A stretch of DNA of 64,000 nt from Lacticaseibacillus chiayiensis (GTDB lineage Bacteria; Bacillota; Bacilli; Lactobacillales; Lactobacillaceae). Of this stretch, positions 7,032 through 15,220 are shown in pieces. Each line of letters starts with the position of its first letter. The stretch's first letter is position 1. The position numbers and the translations under genes were made by a program. The DNA is taken from contig NZ_MSSM01000008.1 of NCBI RefSeq assembly GCF_004123795.1, positions 1 to 64,000 on the forward strand, read 5' to 3'. The notes under the pieces were generated by a model. The model ran no database searches, had not been told where the DNA came from, and worked only from the letters and a program-made list of their open reading frames with translations.

Positions 7032-8859
7032 AGCAGAAATTCAGCACGCGGTCAAAACGGTCCGCTTTATTTATCGTTTCGGGAAAAGCTTATTCGGTTT
7101 AACGCTGCTGATAAGTATCTTGAATGCGATTGCGCCACTGATTGTGATTTTGGGAAACACGCAGGTATTAAATCAGATTTTATCCCATCAGTCACAGTCA
7201 ATGATGAAGATCATTTTGTACTTTTATAGTGCTGCAGGTATGGCTTATGTTGGCGCCGCTATTTTACAGCGGTTTTTGGACATTGCTTCGGTTCGCGCGA
7301 ATGAGCGATTGAAGACGGCGATCTATGAGGCGTGGGAAAAGGTTGATTTTCAGCAACTTGAGACACAAGGGTATTTTTCAAAGATGATGAAAAGTGAGGC
7401 TTCGTTTCGTTACTCAGGCGGTATCCCGGCTTTCTTTACTCAATTTCAAAATCTTATCCAGAGCTTAGTGACGATAGCGGCGGGTTTGGGCCTGATCGGG
7501 TGGATTGTCATCGTAGGTGTTACAAATAGCGGCAGGTTGGCGATCGCCATTTTCATGTCCTTGTTGCTGATCATGCTGGGTGAGTCTGGTCTGATCCTGA
7601 TCTATCAAAAATTGACGCACTCGAATATCAGGCTCTTTAAGTATTTAATGGACTTGGAACGTAAGATGAACTATTTTCTGATGAATATTGTCAATTCGTA
7701 TGAGAATATCAAGGCCATTAAAATGTGGGGCCTGCGCGAACCGATTCAAAGTCGGTATCGGACCACCTGGAAAAGTGAAAAAAGTGCCAATCACAAGTTG
7801 ATTATCAACGACAGCCTGTCGCAAATTGTGACAGCGATCATGGCTTCTTTTGCAACACTCGTGTTGTTCATCCTGGTTGTTTTTAAGATAAAAGAAGGCT
7901 TGTTACCGATTGGCCAGTTGAATACTTTGTTTGGCAGTGTTGTGCAGATGACGAGTGCCGTGAGCGTGATAGTTGCGACTTGGCAGCAGTTTCTTCGTTT
8001 TCAGAATCAAATGCAGTATGCTAGCGATATTTTACCGTCAGAAAAGCCTACCGCTTCATCCGACCGTACCACACTCCCGCTACAGACGAAGAATGTGATT
8101 GAATTTGTTCATGTTTCGTTTGCCTATGCAGATGGTCCCGAGGTGTTGCACGATATTTCCTTAAAACTTGATTTGCAAGGCGTGACGGCATTAGTTGGCG
8201 TGAACGGGAGCGGGAAGAGCACCTTGGTCAAATTGTTGTTGGGATTGTATCGGCCGACGAAAGGGAAAGTTCTGTTCAGTGGTCAGGATATTTCTAAGTT
8301 TACGCAAGCAGACTACTTTTCGTTGTTTAAAGTCGTGTTTCAGGACTACGCTATTTTTGATTTCTCGATTGCCCAGAACATTTCGGCGAGTGTGGATCAG
8401 GATCCAGCACGCTTGCGTGACGTCATGATGAACAATGGCATTGCCGAGTGGGCTGATCGCCTGCCGAATCGCGAAAAAACGGCGATTGGCACCTATAGTC
8501 AGGAGGATTTTCAACCAAGCGGCGGTCAGCGGCAGCAAATGGCCGTTGCCAGAGCGCAATACAAACATGGTATTTACCAGATTCTGGATGAACCTTCAGC
8601 CGCCATGGATCCGATCAAAGAGCTGCGACTGTTTTCAAAAATCAAGCAGGTTTCTCAAGATACGCCGTCACTTTTTATTACCCACAGAATCGGCGCGGTG
8701 ACATTGGCCAACAAAATTATTCTGTTGCGTGATGGACGGATTGAAGGCATTGGCACGAAAAGTTCACTACTTCGCCAATCAGCTTATTTTCGGGAATTGT
8801 GGCATAGCCAAGCTGATATGTATGCATTTGATGCTCATTTGGATGAAGCTGGAGAGTAA
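7018..8859 (+). CDS. ABC exporter half-transporter, subunit 2
   Basis: 613 residues from the ATG at 7018, which follows GGGGGTGA inside the end of subunit 1. A longer in-frame start at 6958 lies deep in the upstream gene and is unlikely. A transmembrane domain (about residues 1-330) is followed by an ATPase with Walker A GVNGSGKST, signature PSGGQ and Walker B QILDEPSAAMDP. In the signature the usual leading leucine is proline, and other small departures suggest an asymmetric heterodimer. No terminator is evident before pepD, 67 bp downstream. Confidence 0.85.
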   Translation: MKHRRAEIQHAVKTVRFIYRFGKSLFGLTLLISILNAIAPLIVILGNTQVLNQILSHQSQSMMKIILYFYSAAGMAYVGAAILQRFLDIASVRANERLKTAIYEAWEKVDFQQLETQGYFSKMMKSEASFRYSGGIPAFFTQFQNLIQSLVTIAAGLGLIGWIVIVGVTNSGRLAIAIFMSLLLIMLGESGLILIYQKLTHSNIRLFKYLMDLERKMNYFLMNIVNSYENIKAIKMWGLREPIQSRYRTTWKSEKSANHKLIINDSLSQIVTAIMASFATLVLFILVVFKIKEGLLPIGQLNTLFGSVVQMTSAVSVIVATWQQFLRFQNQMQYASDILPSEKPTASSDRTTLPLQTKNVIEFVHVSFAYADGPEVLHDISLKLDLQGVTALVGVNGSGKSTLVKLLLGLYRPTKGKVLFSGQDISKFTQADYFSLFKVVFQDYAIFDFSIAQNISASVDQDPARLRDVMMNNGIAEWADRLPNREKTAIGTYSQEDFQPSGGQRQQMAVARAQYKHGIYQILDEPSAAMDPIKELRLFSKIKQVSQDTPSLFITHRIGAVTLANKIILLRDGRIEGIGTKSSLLRQSAYFRELWHSQADMYAFDAHLDEAGE

Positions 8860-8926
8860 CGCAACTTTTTGAAAATTCTCACCGCAACCAGTGCTATCAT
8901 AAAATTAATTGAAAGGAAGCGGGTCT

Positions 8927-10369
8927 ATGAATCAGTTTGTGAACCATTCGAGTTGTACCGCGTTGCTGGTTGGCAAGAAAGCGTCGGTTGACGGGTCGAC
9001 CATGATTGCGCGTAATGAAGATGCAGCTGGCGGAATTAATCCTAAGCGTTTTATTGTCGTGAAGCCAGATGAGCAGCCGCAACGGTATGTGTCGACGTTT
9101 AACGGGTTTCAGTTGGATTTGCCGCAGTCGCCATTGCAGTATACCTGTACGCCGGTAGCTGATACGAGCGATGGTACATGGGGCGAGGCTGGCATCAATA
9201 GCGAGAATGTGGCGATGAGCGCGACTGAGACCGAGTTTTCGAATACCACGATGCTGGGACTGGATCCGCTTGAGCTGGACGGTATTGGGGAAGAAGCCAT
9301 GCTGACAGTGGTGTTGCCATACATTCACAGTGCGCGTGAAGGCGTGCAGCGTCTGGGTGAGCTAGTGACCAAGTATGGCACTTGTGAGAGTAACGGCATT
9401 GCTTTTTCCGATGCGAATGAGATTTGGTATTTTGAAACGGTTGGCGGCCATCATTGGGCGGCGGAACGTATTCCTGATGACAGTTATGTGCTGGCGCCGA
9501 ATCAGACTGGGATTCAGGAAATTGATTTTAATGAACCGGAACATTTTCAATATAGTGCGGATCTCAAAGACTTTGCCGATCGCTATCACTTGAATAAGGC
9601 TAAGGAAGGTTTCAATTTCCGCGATATTTTCGGGGAAGATACTCAGGCCGATCACTACTACAATACGCCGCGAGTCTGGTATGCCCAGAAAATGCTGAAT
9701 CCGGAAGTTGAGCAGGATCCTGAAAGTCGCACGATGCCGTTTAGTCGCGTGCCTAGTCACCTGATTTCGGTGGAGGATGTGGCGATGGTATTGAGCAGTC
9801 ACTATCAAGCCACCGAGTTTGATCCGTACGGGCAGGCAGGCACACCGGAGACTCGCAAGCGGTATCGGCCGATTGGCATGAATCGGAATCAGGAGATGCA
9901 CATCCTGCAAATTCGTCCGAACATGCCAAAAGCGCACGCGGCGATTCATTGGCTTGCGGAAGGCGTTAACATTTTCAACACGCCGGTTCCGTTCTTTGCC
10001 AATTGCACGACCACGCCGGATAACTTCCAGTACACGCCAACGGATAAAAGTTCGACGGCCAGCTTTTATTGGCTCAACAAACTGATTGCGATGATTGCCG
10101 ATCCGCTATTCGCCGAACATAATTGGGATGCCGAAGTGGCGGTTTCAGAAAGCCGCAAATTTGGGTTCGCGGCCGGGCGTGCGGCAGTGGCGAAGGGCGA
10201 TGCGGGTTTTTCTGACGTGAAACCGGAAGACCTGCCAGCTTGGCACGACGAATTGAATGCCGAAACCGCAGCAACCATCACGAATGATTTACAATACTTA
10301 CTGCATCAATTGGTTTGCATTCGGGCCGAAAAAATGACGCCGACGTTTGAAAAAGGCGGCGAGTTATAA
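8927..10369 (+). CDS. pepD: Dipeptidase, peptidase family C69 (PepD)
   Basis: 480 residues with the Ntn-hydrolase signature of C69 dipeptidases. An N-terminal cysteine sits in SSCTALLVGKKASVDGSTM (Cys10), expected to become the nucleophile, followed by ARNED and a long catalytic body. PepD enzymes hydrolyse a broad range of dipeptides in the cytoplasm and supply amino acids to proteolytic lactobacilli. The ATG at 8927 has AAAGGA nine bases upstream; the TTG at 8909 lacks a site. No signal peptide. A terminator follows at 10423. Confidence 0.9.
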   Translation: MNQFVNHSSCTALLVGKKASVDGSTMIARNEDAAGGINPKRFIVVKPDEQPQRYVSTFNGFQLDLPQSPLQYTCTPVADTSDGTWGEAGINSENVAMSATETEFSNTTMLGLDPLELDGIGEEAMLTVVLPYIHSAREGVQRLGELVTKYGTCESNGIAFSDANEIWYFETVGGHHWAAERIPDDSYVLAPNQTGIQEIDFNEPEHFQYSADLKDFADRYHLNKAKEGFNFRDIFGEDTQADHYYNTPRVWYAQKMLNPEVEQDPESRTMPFSRVPSHLISVEDVAMVLSSHYQATEFDPYGQAGTPETRKRYRPIGMNRNQEMHILQIRPNMPKAHAAIHWLAEGVNIFNTPVPFFANCTTTPDNFQYTPTDKSSTASFYWLNKLIAMIADPLFAEHNWDAEVAVSESRKFGFAAGRAAVAKGDAGFSDVKPEDLPAWHDELNAETAATITNDLQYLLHQLVCIRAEKMTPTFEKGGEL

Positions 10370-10422
10370 AAAAGAATTACTGTTGCTGTGGATGCGCGTC
10401 AAACACCGCCATCGTGAAAAAG

Positions 10423-10468
10423 AACGCCCAGTTGCGCTGATGACTTCTCTTCAGTGTGGTTGGGCGTT
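10423..10468 (+). terminator. Intrinsic terminator after pepD
   Basis: AACGCCCA pairs with TGGGCGTT around an inner partly paired region, followed by a short T-rich stretch. A TATAAT sequence overlaps its end and may serve the next gene. Confidence 0.6.
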
Positions 10469-10525
10469 TATAATGGTCAAGAAGATGTTTCGGAATAGGA
10501 TAACAGGTAGAAAGAAGGTCAGCTC

Positions 10526-11194
10526 ATTAAAAATACAAAAACAGAACGCTGGATTGGTTTGGTTGTCGGACTTGTGCTGAATGCTGCTGGAAACGGGCTT
10601 TGTATTGTCGGCGCGATGGGTAGCGGGCTGTGGACGGCAGCGGCGATTAATCTAAATAACTGGCAAGGCTGGAATATCGGCGCCGTGTTGTTTACGTTCG
10701 GGGTACTTAACGCTTTAACCAACTTAATTCTCATCCACCATTGGGACTGGCCACGCTTGATCGGCGAAATCATTTATACACTTTTTTTTAGCTATTTTGT
10801 CAATGTCTTTACTTGGCTTTTCACCTGGCTCGGCCTTGGCAACTGGTCGGTGCTCGCCCGAATCTTTGTTTCCTGTTTCGGGGTTTTCTGCTTTTGCGTT
10901 GCGATTTCACTTTATCAACGCGCTAACATCATCATGCATCCAAACGATGACACCACCAATATTTTGCGATTCCTGTATTTCAAAGGCAATGCCACCGCGT
11001 CACAGATTACCGATTTCATTCCGCCGATTATCGTGGCGATTGTTGCCTGGATTGCGACTGGTAAACTACTGGGGATTAACGTTGCAACGGTGTTCTCGTT
11101 TCTAGGCAATGGCATTATCATTTCGTGGGCCGATCAACATGTTTGGCCGCAGTTGAAACATAACTTTAAAGTGACGCCTCGAGAACAGGCGTGA
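10526..11194 (+). CDS. YczE/YitT-like multi-pass membrane protein with apparent ATT start
   Basis: 222 codons with about five or six membrane helices, resembling the YczE/YyaS group of unknown function. The last upstream in-frame stop is at 10508, and no ATG or GTG occurs before the first helix. The only AUG-like candidates are ATT at 10526, seven bases after AGAAGG and followed by KNTKTERWIGLVVG, and TTG at 10559, inside TM1 and without a ribosome binding site. The basic residues before the helix favour ATT at 10526. It could use a rare AUU start, or a mutated start may have silenced the gene. Confidence 0.7.
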   Translation: MKNTKTERWIGLVVGLVLNAAGNGLCIVGAMGSGLWTAAAINLNNWQGWNIGAVLFTFGVLNALTNLILIHHWDWPRLIGEIIYTLFFSYFVNVFTWLFTWLGLGNWSVLARIFVSCFGVFCFCVAISLYQRANIIMHPNDDTTNILRFLYFKGNATASQITDFIPPIIVAIVAWIATGKLLGINVATVFSFLGNGIIISWADQHVWPQLKHNFKVTPREQA

Positions 11195-11250
11195 CAGCTT
11201 CGTTGACGACTCATACGAACTGCACCCTCAGTTTTTTCATTAGATTTTGG

Positions 11251-11278
11251 TTGCAACCTTCTTAGTAAATAGTACACT
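11251..11278 (+). promoter_or_regulatory. Probable azlCD promoter
   Basis: -35 TTGCAA (11251-11256), 16-bp spacer, -10 TACACT (11273-11278), ending about 30 bp before azlC. Confidence 0.5.
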
Positions 11279-11293
11279 AACATTAATGTACTA
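11270..11293 (+). promoter_or_regulatory. Inverted repeat over the azlC -10 region
   Basis: TAGTACA (11270-11276) and TGTACTA (11287-11293) are perfect 7-bp arms around a 10-bp spacer. The left arm overlaps the -10, as an operator would. The cognate regulator is not evident nearby. Confidence 0.5.
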
Positions 11294-11310
11294 ATGACGG
11301 AGGGACCAAG

Positions 11311-12021
11311 ATGAATGATGAGCTGACGATTCGCAGTGGCATCCATGATGTCATGCCGACAGTGTTTGGCTATATTACGGTGGGGATGGCTTATGGGATT
11401 GTGGCAAAAACCGGCCACTTGTCGCTGCTGATGATCGGGCTCATGTCGCTGATTGTGTACGCAGGATCGGTGCAATTCGTGTTGGTGAGTATGTTGGCCG
11501 CGGGCAGTCCGGTTGGCGCCATGGTGATTTCGACGGCTTTGATCAACGCGCGGATGAGTCTGATGTCCATGACCGTGGCGCCATATTTAAAAGATGAATC
11601 GATGACCCAAAATGTGCTGATCGGGACGTTGTTGACGGATGAAAGCTTTGCGCTATCGATGAATAAGCTTAATTACACCGACCACCATTTGAATGCACCG
11701 TGGTTCCACACGGTCAATGTTGGAGCTTACTTAGTGTGGTTTGTCGCCAGTCTTTTAGGTGCCGTCATCGGCGGGATGATTCCCAATCCGGACAACTTCG
11801 GCTTGGACTTTGCCGTTGTTGCGATGTTCATCGGTCTGCTTTACCTGCAGATGATTACAGATCGGTCAAAACCCTTTTTGCGGCATTTGAGCGTGGCCGG
11901 TGTCGTCGCCGCTGCGATGGTAGTGCTGGTGCGCTACTTGCCCGGAACCACAGCGATTATTGTCGCTACGGTCATTGGCTGCTTGTTTGGAATGGGGGTA
12001 GAACATCATGCAAAATCCTGA
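11311..12021 (+). CDS. azlC: AzlC-family branched-chain amino acid exporter, large subunit
   Basis: 236 residues with several hydrophobic helices and the AzlC pattern near the N-terminus (PTVFGYITVGMAYGIVAKTG, then VYAGSVQFV). With AzlD it forms an exporter for branched-chain amino acids or analogues, as known for AzlCD and BrnFE. ACGGAGGG lies close to the ATG. Its last 14 bases overlap azlD, so the two are translated together. No lrp-type regulator adjoins; an inverted repeat overlaps the promoter. Confidence 0.92.
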   Translation: MNDELTIRSGIHDVMPTVFGYITVGMAYGIVAKTGHLSLLMIGLMSLIVYAGSVQFVLVSMLAAGSPVGAMVISTALINARMSLMSMTVAPYLKDESMTQNVLIGTLLTDESFALSMNKLNYTDHHLNAPWFHTVNVGAYLVWFVASLLGAVIGGMIPNPDNFGLDFAVVAMFIGLLYLQMITDRSKPFLRHLSVAGVVAAAMVVLVRYLPGTTAIIVATVIGCLFGMGVEHHAKS

Positions 12022-12337
12022 TACGCTAATCGCAATTCTGAGCTGCGGCTTAGCGACTTGGCTCTTGCGGGTCGTGCCGATCGTCTTGGTCAAACGCATG
12101 ACGATCCCAGCGTGGCTACTGCACTTCTTGAACTTTGTCCCAGTTGCCATCCTCTCAGCTATTTTTGTCGAGAATCTATTAGTCATTCACGTCGGTCACT
12201 GGCCTAGCGTCAACTGGCCCAATTTATTCGCATCACTGCCAGCGATCGGCATTGCCATTATCACAAAAAGTTTATTCGCGGTCGTTGTCGCCGGCGTGGC
12301 TTCTATGGCAGTCTTGCGGTTGTTGGGATGGGCGTAA
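12008..12337 (+). CDS. azlD: AzlD-family small subunit of amino acid exporter
   Basis: 109 residues, about four membrane helices, typical AzlD length, starting inside the end of azlC. Features include WLLRVVPIVLVKR early and LSAIFVENL in mid-protein. It acts only with AzlC in the family. An intrinsic terminator follows at 12381. Confidence 0.92.
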   Translation: MQNPDTLIAILSCGLATWLLRVVPIVLVKRMTIPAWLLHFLNFVPVAILSAIFVENLLVIHVGHWPSVNWPNLFASLPAIGIAIITKSLFAVVVAGVASMAVLRLLGWA

Positions 12338-12380
12338 ATTGCGCAAGTAAGTCCAGAACCTCATTCAATATTATTTCTTT

Positions 12381-12406
12381 AAGGGCGGATGAATAGTCCG
12401 CTTTTT
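12381..12406 (+). terminator. Intrinsic terminator after azlD
   Basis: AAGGGCGGA pairs with TCCGCTTTT (two G-T pairs) around a 7-base loop, with a trailing T run. Confidence 0.75.
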
Positions 12407-12445
12407 ATTTGCGCATGAATAATTAGTTGAAGGATTTAATCTATA

Positions 12446-12556
12446 GTGCCAAGGCGGAGCAATCGGAGGCGGGGACGGGCTCAGGGGTGCCTGCCCATCC
12501 CTCTAGCTTCGCGGTCGCCATCCCTAGGCCTCGCCGGAGATTGCGGAGTTTGGCAC
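12446..12556 (+). repeat. GC-rich dispersed structured repeat, copy 1
   Basis: A 111-bp element bounded by GTGCCAA and TTGGCAC. It is about 80 percent or more similar by eye to an inverted copy at 42953-43057. It is richer in G+C than its A+T-rich surroundings. An internal hairpin AGGGGTG/CATCCCT (12483-12489 with 12496-12502) is conserved with a compensatory change in the other copy. An 80-codon open frame across it is an artefact of composition. No transposase is present. It is probably a MITE/REP-like element or a dispersed RNA element. Confidence 0.8.
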
Positions 12557-12587
12557 GGCCCAGAACATGTACGTACCCTCCTAAGTA

Positions 12588-12600
12588 TTTTTAGTAAAAA
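12588..12600 (+). promoter_or_regulatory. Palindrome TTTTTAGTAAAAA upstream of uidA (distal operator candidate)
   Basis: A perfect 13-bp palindrome around a central G. The related TTTTACTAAAA lies inside the uidA promoter, 101 bp downstream centre to centre. Confidence 0.45.
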
Positions 12601-12681
12601 CGACACATTTTCTTTTATTAAATTAAACCAAACCCAACAAATCTCATATATCAGAAATTTCAGACCCAAACAAAATAGCCA

Positions 12682-12710
12682 TTGACAAGTTTTACTAAAA
12701 TAAGTACACT
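12682..12710 (+). promoter_or_regulatory. uidA promoter with internal operator-like palindrome
   Basis: -35 TTGACA (12682-12687), 17-bp spacer, -10 TACACT (12705-12710). The spacer holds the 11-bp palindrome TTTTACTAAAA (12690-12700), a location suited to repression. Confidence 0.75.
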
Positions 12711-12769
12711 ACAAGGTGAAAGCGATTTCAGAAAACGCACTTGTAAACCTTGAAATGGAGGCTTTTTGC

Positions 12770-14581
12770 ATGGAGACATCGTTGTTGTACCCAGTGACAA
12801 ATGATCAGCGCACTGATCAGAAGCTGGATGGACTTTGGCGATTTAAGTTCGATGAAACGAAACAAGGCGCGAAGGCTGGCTGGGAGACTGGCTTTCACGA
12901 TGGCGTTTCGATGCCGGTTCCGGCTAGTTTCAATGACTTCTTTACCGATAAAGATAGCCGCGAATATACCGGTGACTTCTGGTACAGCCGCAAGTTCTTT
13001 GTTCCGTCTGCGGCTAAAGGCAAGGCGCTTTTTCTGCGGTTTGATGCCGTGACCCATCGTGCCACGATTTTTGTAAACGGCAAAGAATTTCGCTCGCATG
13101 AAGGCGGCTTTTTGCCATTCGCCGCGGATATCAGTTCTGCTGTCCATTATGGTGCCGAAAATACTGTGGTGGTCAAAGGCAACAACGAATTGTCCCGGGA
13201 AGCATTACCAGCCGGTGACACCATCACGTTGCGGAATGGGAAGAAAATGGTTCGCCCGTTCTTTGACTTCTATAATTACTCCGGTTTAAATCGCTCGGTT
13301 CATTTACTGACGCTGCCACAAGAGCGGGTGTTGGATTACACTACCACTTTTGAATTGAACGGTCAGGATGCAACCGTCAACTATACAGTAACGACCAACG
13401 GGGATGCCCCTGTCACAGTTAGCTTGGCAGATGCTGACGGTCAGGTTGTTGCAACCGCTCAAGGCAAAGAAGGCGCTTTGCAAGTTAAGAACGCCCATCT
13501 TTGGCAGGTGCGCAATGCCTATCTTTACACCTTGACCATTCAGGTTGGTGATGATGCCGAGACGCCGGTTGATACTTATACGGATCGCATTGGCATTCGG
13601 ACGATCCGCATTTCCGGTACGAATATTTTGGTCAACGACAAGCCAATCTATCTGAAAGGCTTTGGCCGTCACGAAGATTCGCCATTTGCCGGCCGCGCGT
13701 TTGACCTGAACGTCGAAAAGAAGGATTTTGCCTTGATGAAGTGGATCGGCGCGAATTCCTTCCGTACCTCGCACTACCCATATGACGAGCAGGTTTACAA
13801 GATCGCTGATGAAGAAGGCTTCTTGCTGACAGATGAAGTGCCAGCGGTTGGTTTCAAAATGGCCGCGGCAGCTTTCCTCGGCGGGCTGAATCAATCCTTC
13901 TTCAAAGGGCCATGGCTCAAAAAGTTGCATGAACGCCACATTGATCAGATCCGCGATTTGGTCAAGCGCGATAAGAACCACCCATCTGTCTTGGCGTGGA
14001 GCCTCTTTAACGAACCGGACACGGTTGATGAAAATGCGGTCCCTTACTTCAAACAGATTTTTGACGAGTCCAAAGACCTTGATCCGCAAAGCCGGCCGCG
14101 CACCTTCACCTTAAGCGAAGACGACACCATCGAAACCTCCAAAGTGCTCGACTTCCCAGACTTTTACATGCTTAATCGCTATCCTGGCTGGTATCATTTT
14201 GGCGGCCACCAAATTTCCGATGGGGAAGCTGGCCTGCGCGACGAAATGGACAAGTGGCAAAAGGCGGGCGTCACGAAGCCGGTTGTCTTCACCGAGTTTG
14301 GCGCCGATACCGAAGCCGGTTTGCACAAGTTGCCAAGCGTGATGTGGACCGAAGAATATCAAGTCGAAGTGCTGAAAATGTTCAGCCGCGTCTTTGATGA
14401 CTACGACTTTATCAAAGGCGAACAAGTCTGGAACCTTGCCGACTTCCAGACCGTTGAAGGCAATATGCGGGTTAACGGCAACAAGAAAGGCATTTTCACC
14501 CGCGACCGCCAGCCAAAGGAAGCTGCCTTCTTCTACCATGATCGCTGGAATAAGCTGCCGTTGGATTATAAAGCCAAGTAA
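12770..14581 (+). CDS. uidA: Beta-glucuronidase, glycoside hydrolase family 2
   Basis: 603 residues, the same length as the E. coli enzyme. The acid/base lies in FNEPD (Glu415), the nucleophile in TEFGAD (Glu509), and the glucuronate-recognising N-x-K motif in NGNKKG (Asn571, Lys573). Domains follow the GH2 order: jelly-roll (1-180), immunoglobulin-like (181-275), TIM barrel (276-603). It cleaves beta-D-glucuronides in the cytoplasm; no signal peptide. GGAGG lies eight bases before the ATG at 12770; an upstream GTG at 12716 is unlikely. It is transcribed alone from its own promoter toward the glucuronate pathway operon. Confidence 0.96.
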   Translation: METSLLYPVTNDQRTDQKLDGLWRFKFDETKQGAKAGWETGFHDGVSMPVPASFNDFFTDKDSREYTGDFWYSRKFFVPSAAKGKALFLRFDAVTHRATIFVNGKEFRSHEGGFLPFAADISSAVHYGAENTVVVKGNNELSREALPAGDTITLRNGKKMVRPFFDFYNYSGLNRSVHLLTLPQERVLDYTTTFELNGQDATVNYTVTTNGDAPVTVSLADADGQVVATAQGKEGALQVKNAHLWQVRNAYLYTLTIQVGDDAETPVDTYTDRIGIRTIRISGTNILVNDKPIYLKGFGRHEDSPFAGRAFDLNVEKKDFALMKWIGANSFRTSHYPYDEQVYKIADEEGFLLTDEVPAVGFKMAAAAFLGGLNQSFFKGPWLKKLHERHIDQIRDLVKRDKNHPSVLAWSLFNEPDTVDENAVPYFKQIFDESKDLDPQSRPRTFTLSEDDTIETSKVLDFPDFYMLNRYPGWYHFGGHQISDGEAGLRDEMDKWQKAGVTKPVVFTEFGADTEAGLHKLPSVMWTEEYQVEVLKMFSRVFDDYDFIKGEQVWNLADFQTVEGNMRVNGNKKGIFTRDRQPKEAAFFYHDRWNKLPLDYKAK

Positions 14582-14667
14582 GCTGTTTCTGAATCAAAGC
14601 AGCTGCTCAACTTAATTGCTAAAATGCATCCATCCAGTGTCAGACAATGGGTGCAGTTTAGCATGGC

Positions 14668-14717
14668 AATACCAAATGACTGTTTCTGCGAAGAAGCGGT
14701 TGTTTGGTATTTTTTTG
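14668..14717 (+). terminator. Intrinsic terminator of uidA
   Basis: AATACCAAA (14668-14676) pairs with TTTGGTATT (14703-14711), with further internal pairing, followed by a run of T. Confidence 0.85.
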
Positions 14718-14781
14718 TCTTGAAAAGACTCTCAGGCAGCTGATTCAAAAATTTTTCTAGTGGAAAAGCGCTTCATGTAGG

Positions 14782-14982
14782 GCCGCACCTTCAAGTTCGT
14801 CGGCAACCGATCAAACCACGCCAGCCAGCGAATCTTCATCTAGCTCGAACAAGAACAAGTATCCAAACACAGGCGAATCACAACTTTCACTGGCAGTTAC
14901 TATAGCGGCGCTCGCGCTGCTTGCCGGTATTGGTGGTCTTGCTTGGTTCTTGCGTGAGAAAGGGAAGGCGAAACAGGAGTAG
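14782..14982 (+). pseudogene. C-terminal stub of a sortase-anchored surface protein
   Basis: A 66-codon frame with no start codon encodes a Ser/Thr/Ala-rich linker (AAPSSSSATDQTTPASESSS). Then come a sorting-type signal YPNTGE (14860-14877), a hydrophobic helix and a basic tail ending in KAKQE. This is the order of an LPXTG-class cell wall sorting region. An in-frame stop lies just upstream, and the rest of the protein is absent. It is a deletion remnant, and its own terminator at 15036 is retained. Confidence 0.75.
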
Positions 14983-15035
14983 TATCAAGCGTTAAGAACG
15001 TAGCTGAAGTTGCAATAGCAATTTCATAGTATTTT

Positions 15036-15080
15036 AAAATGCCTCGCAGTCTGGATGTTTTCTGACTGCGGGGCATTTTT
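15036..15080 (+). terminator. Intrinsic terminator after the surface-protein stub
   Basis: A 16-bp stem (15036-15051 with 15064-15079; one C-G to T-G type wobble) followed by T. Confidence 0.85.
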
Positions 15081-15150
15081 GGTGTTGTTCGTGACTGCTT
15101 TAAAGAAGGCAGATACAGTAGTTAACTTTTCCCGGTCAAACAGCTTTTCC

Positions 15151-15179
15151 TTGAATTGTTGCTATATACTGTGTATATT
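15151..15179 (+). promoter_or_regulatory. Promoter and palindromic operator of the AbiEi-like gene
   Basis: -35 TTGAAT (15151-15156), 17-bp spacer, -10 TATATT (15174-15179). The perfect palindrome ATATAC-TGT-GTATAT (15164-15178) overlaps the -10 and would suit autoregulation by the winged-helix product. Confidence 0.7.
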
Positions 15180-15220
15180 GAATGAACAAGGTATATAGAA
15201 ACAAAATGAGGAGGTTGTTT

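Noticed and set aside
12446-12685. A 79-codon frame with an Arg/Pro-rich start
   Set aside because: It lies across the GC-rich structured repeat, has no ribosome binding site, and its equivalent in the second copy is not conserved.
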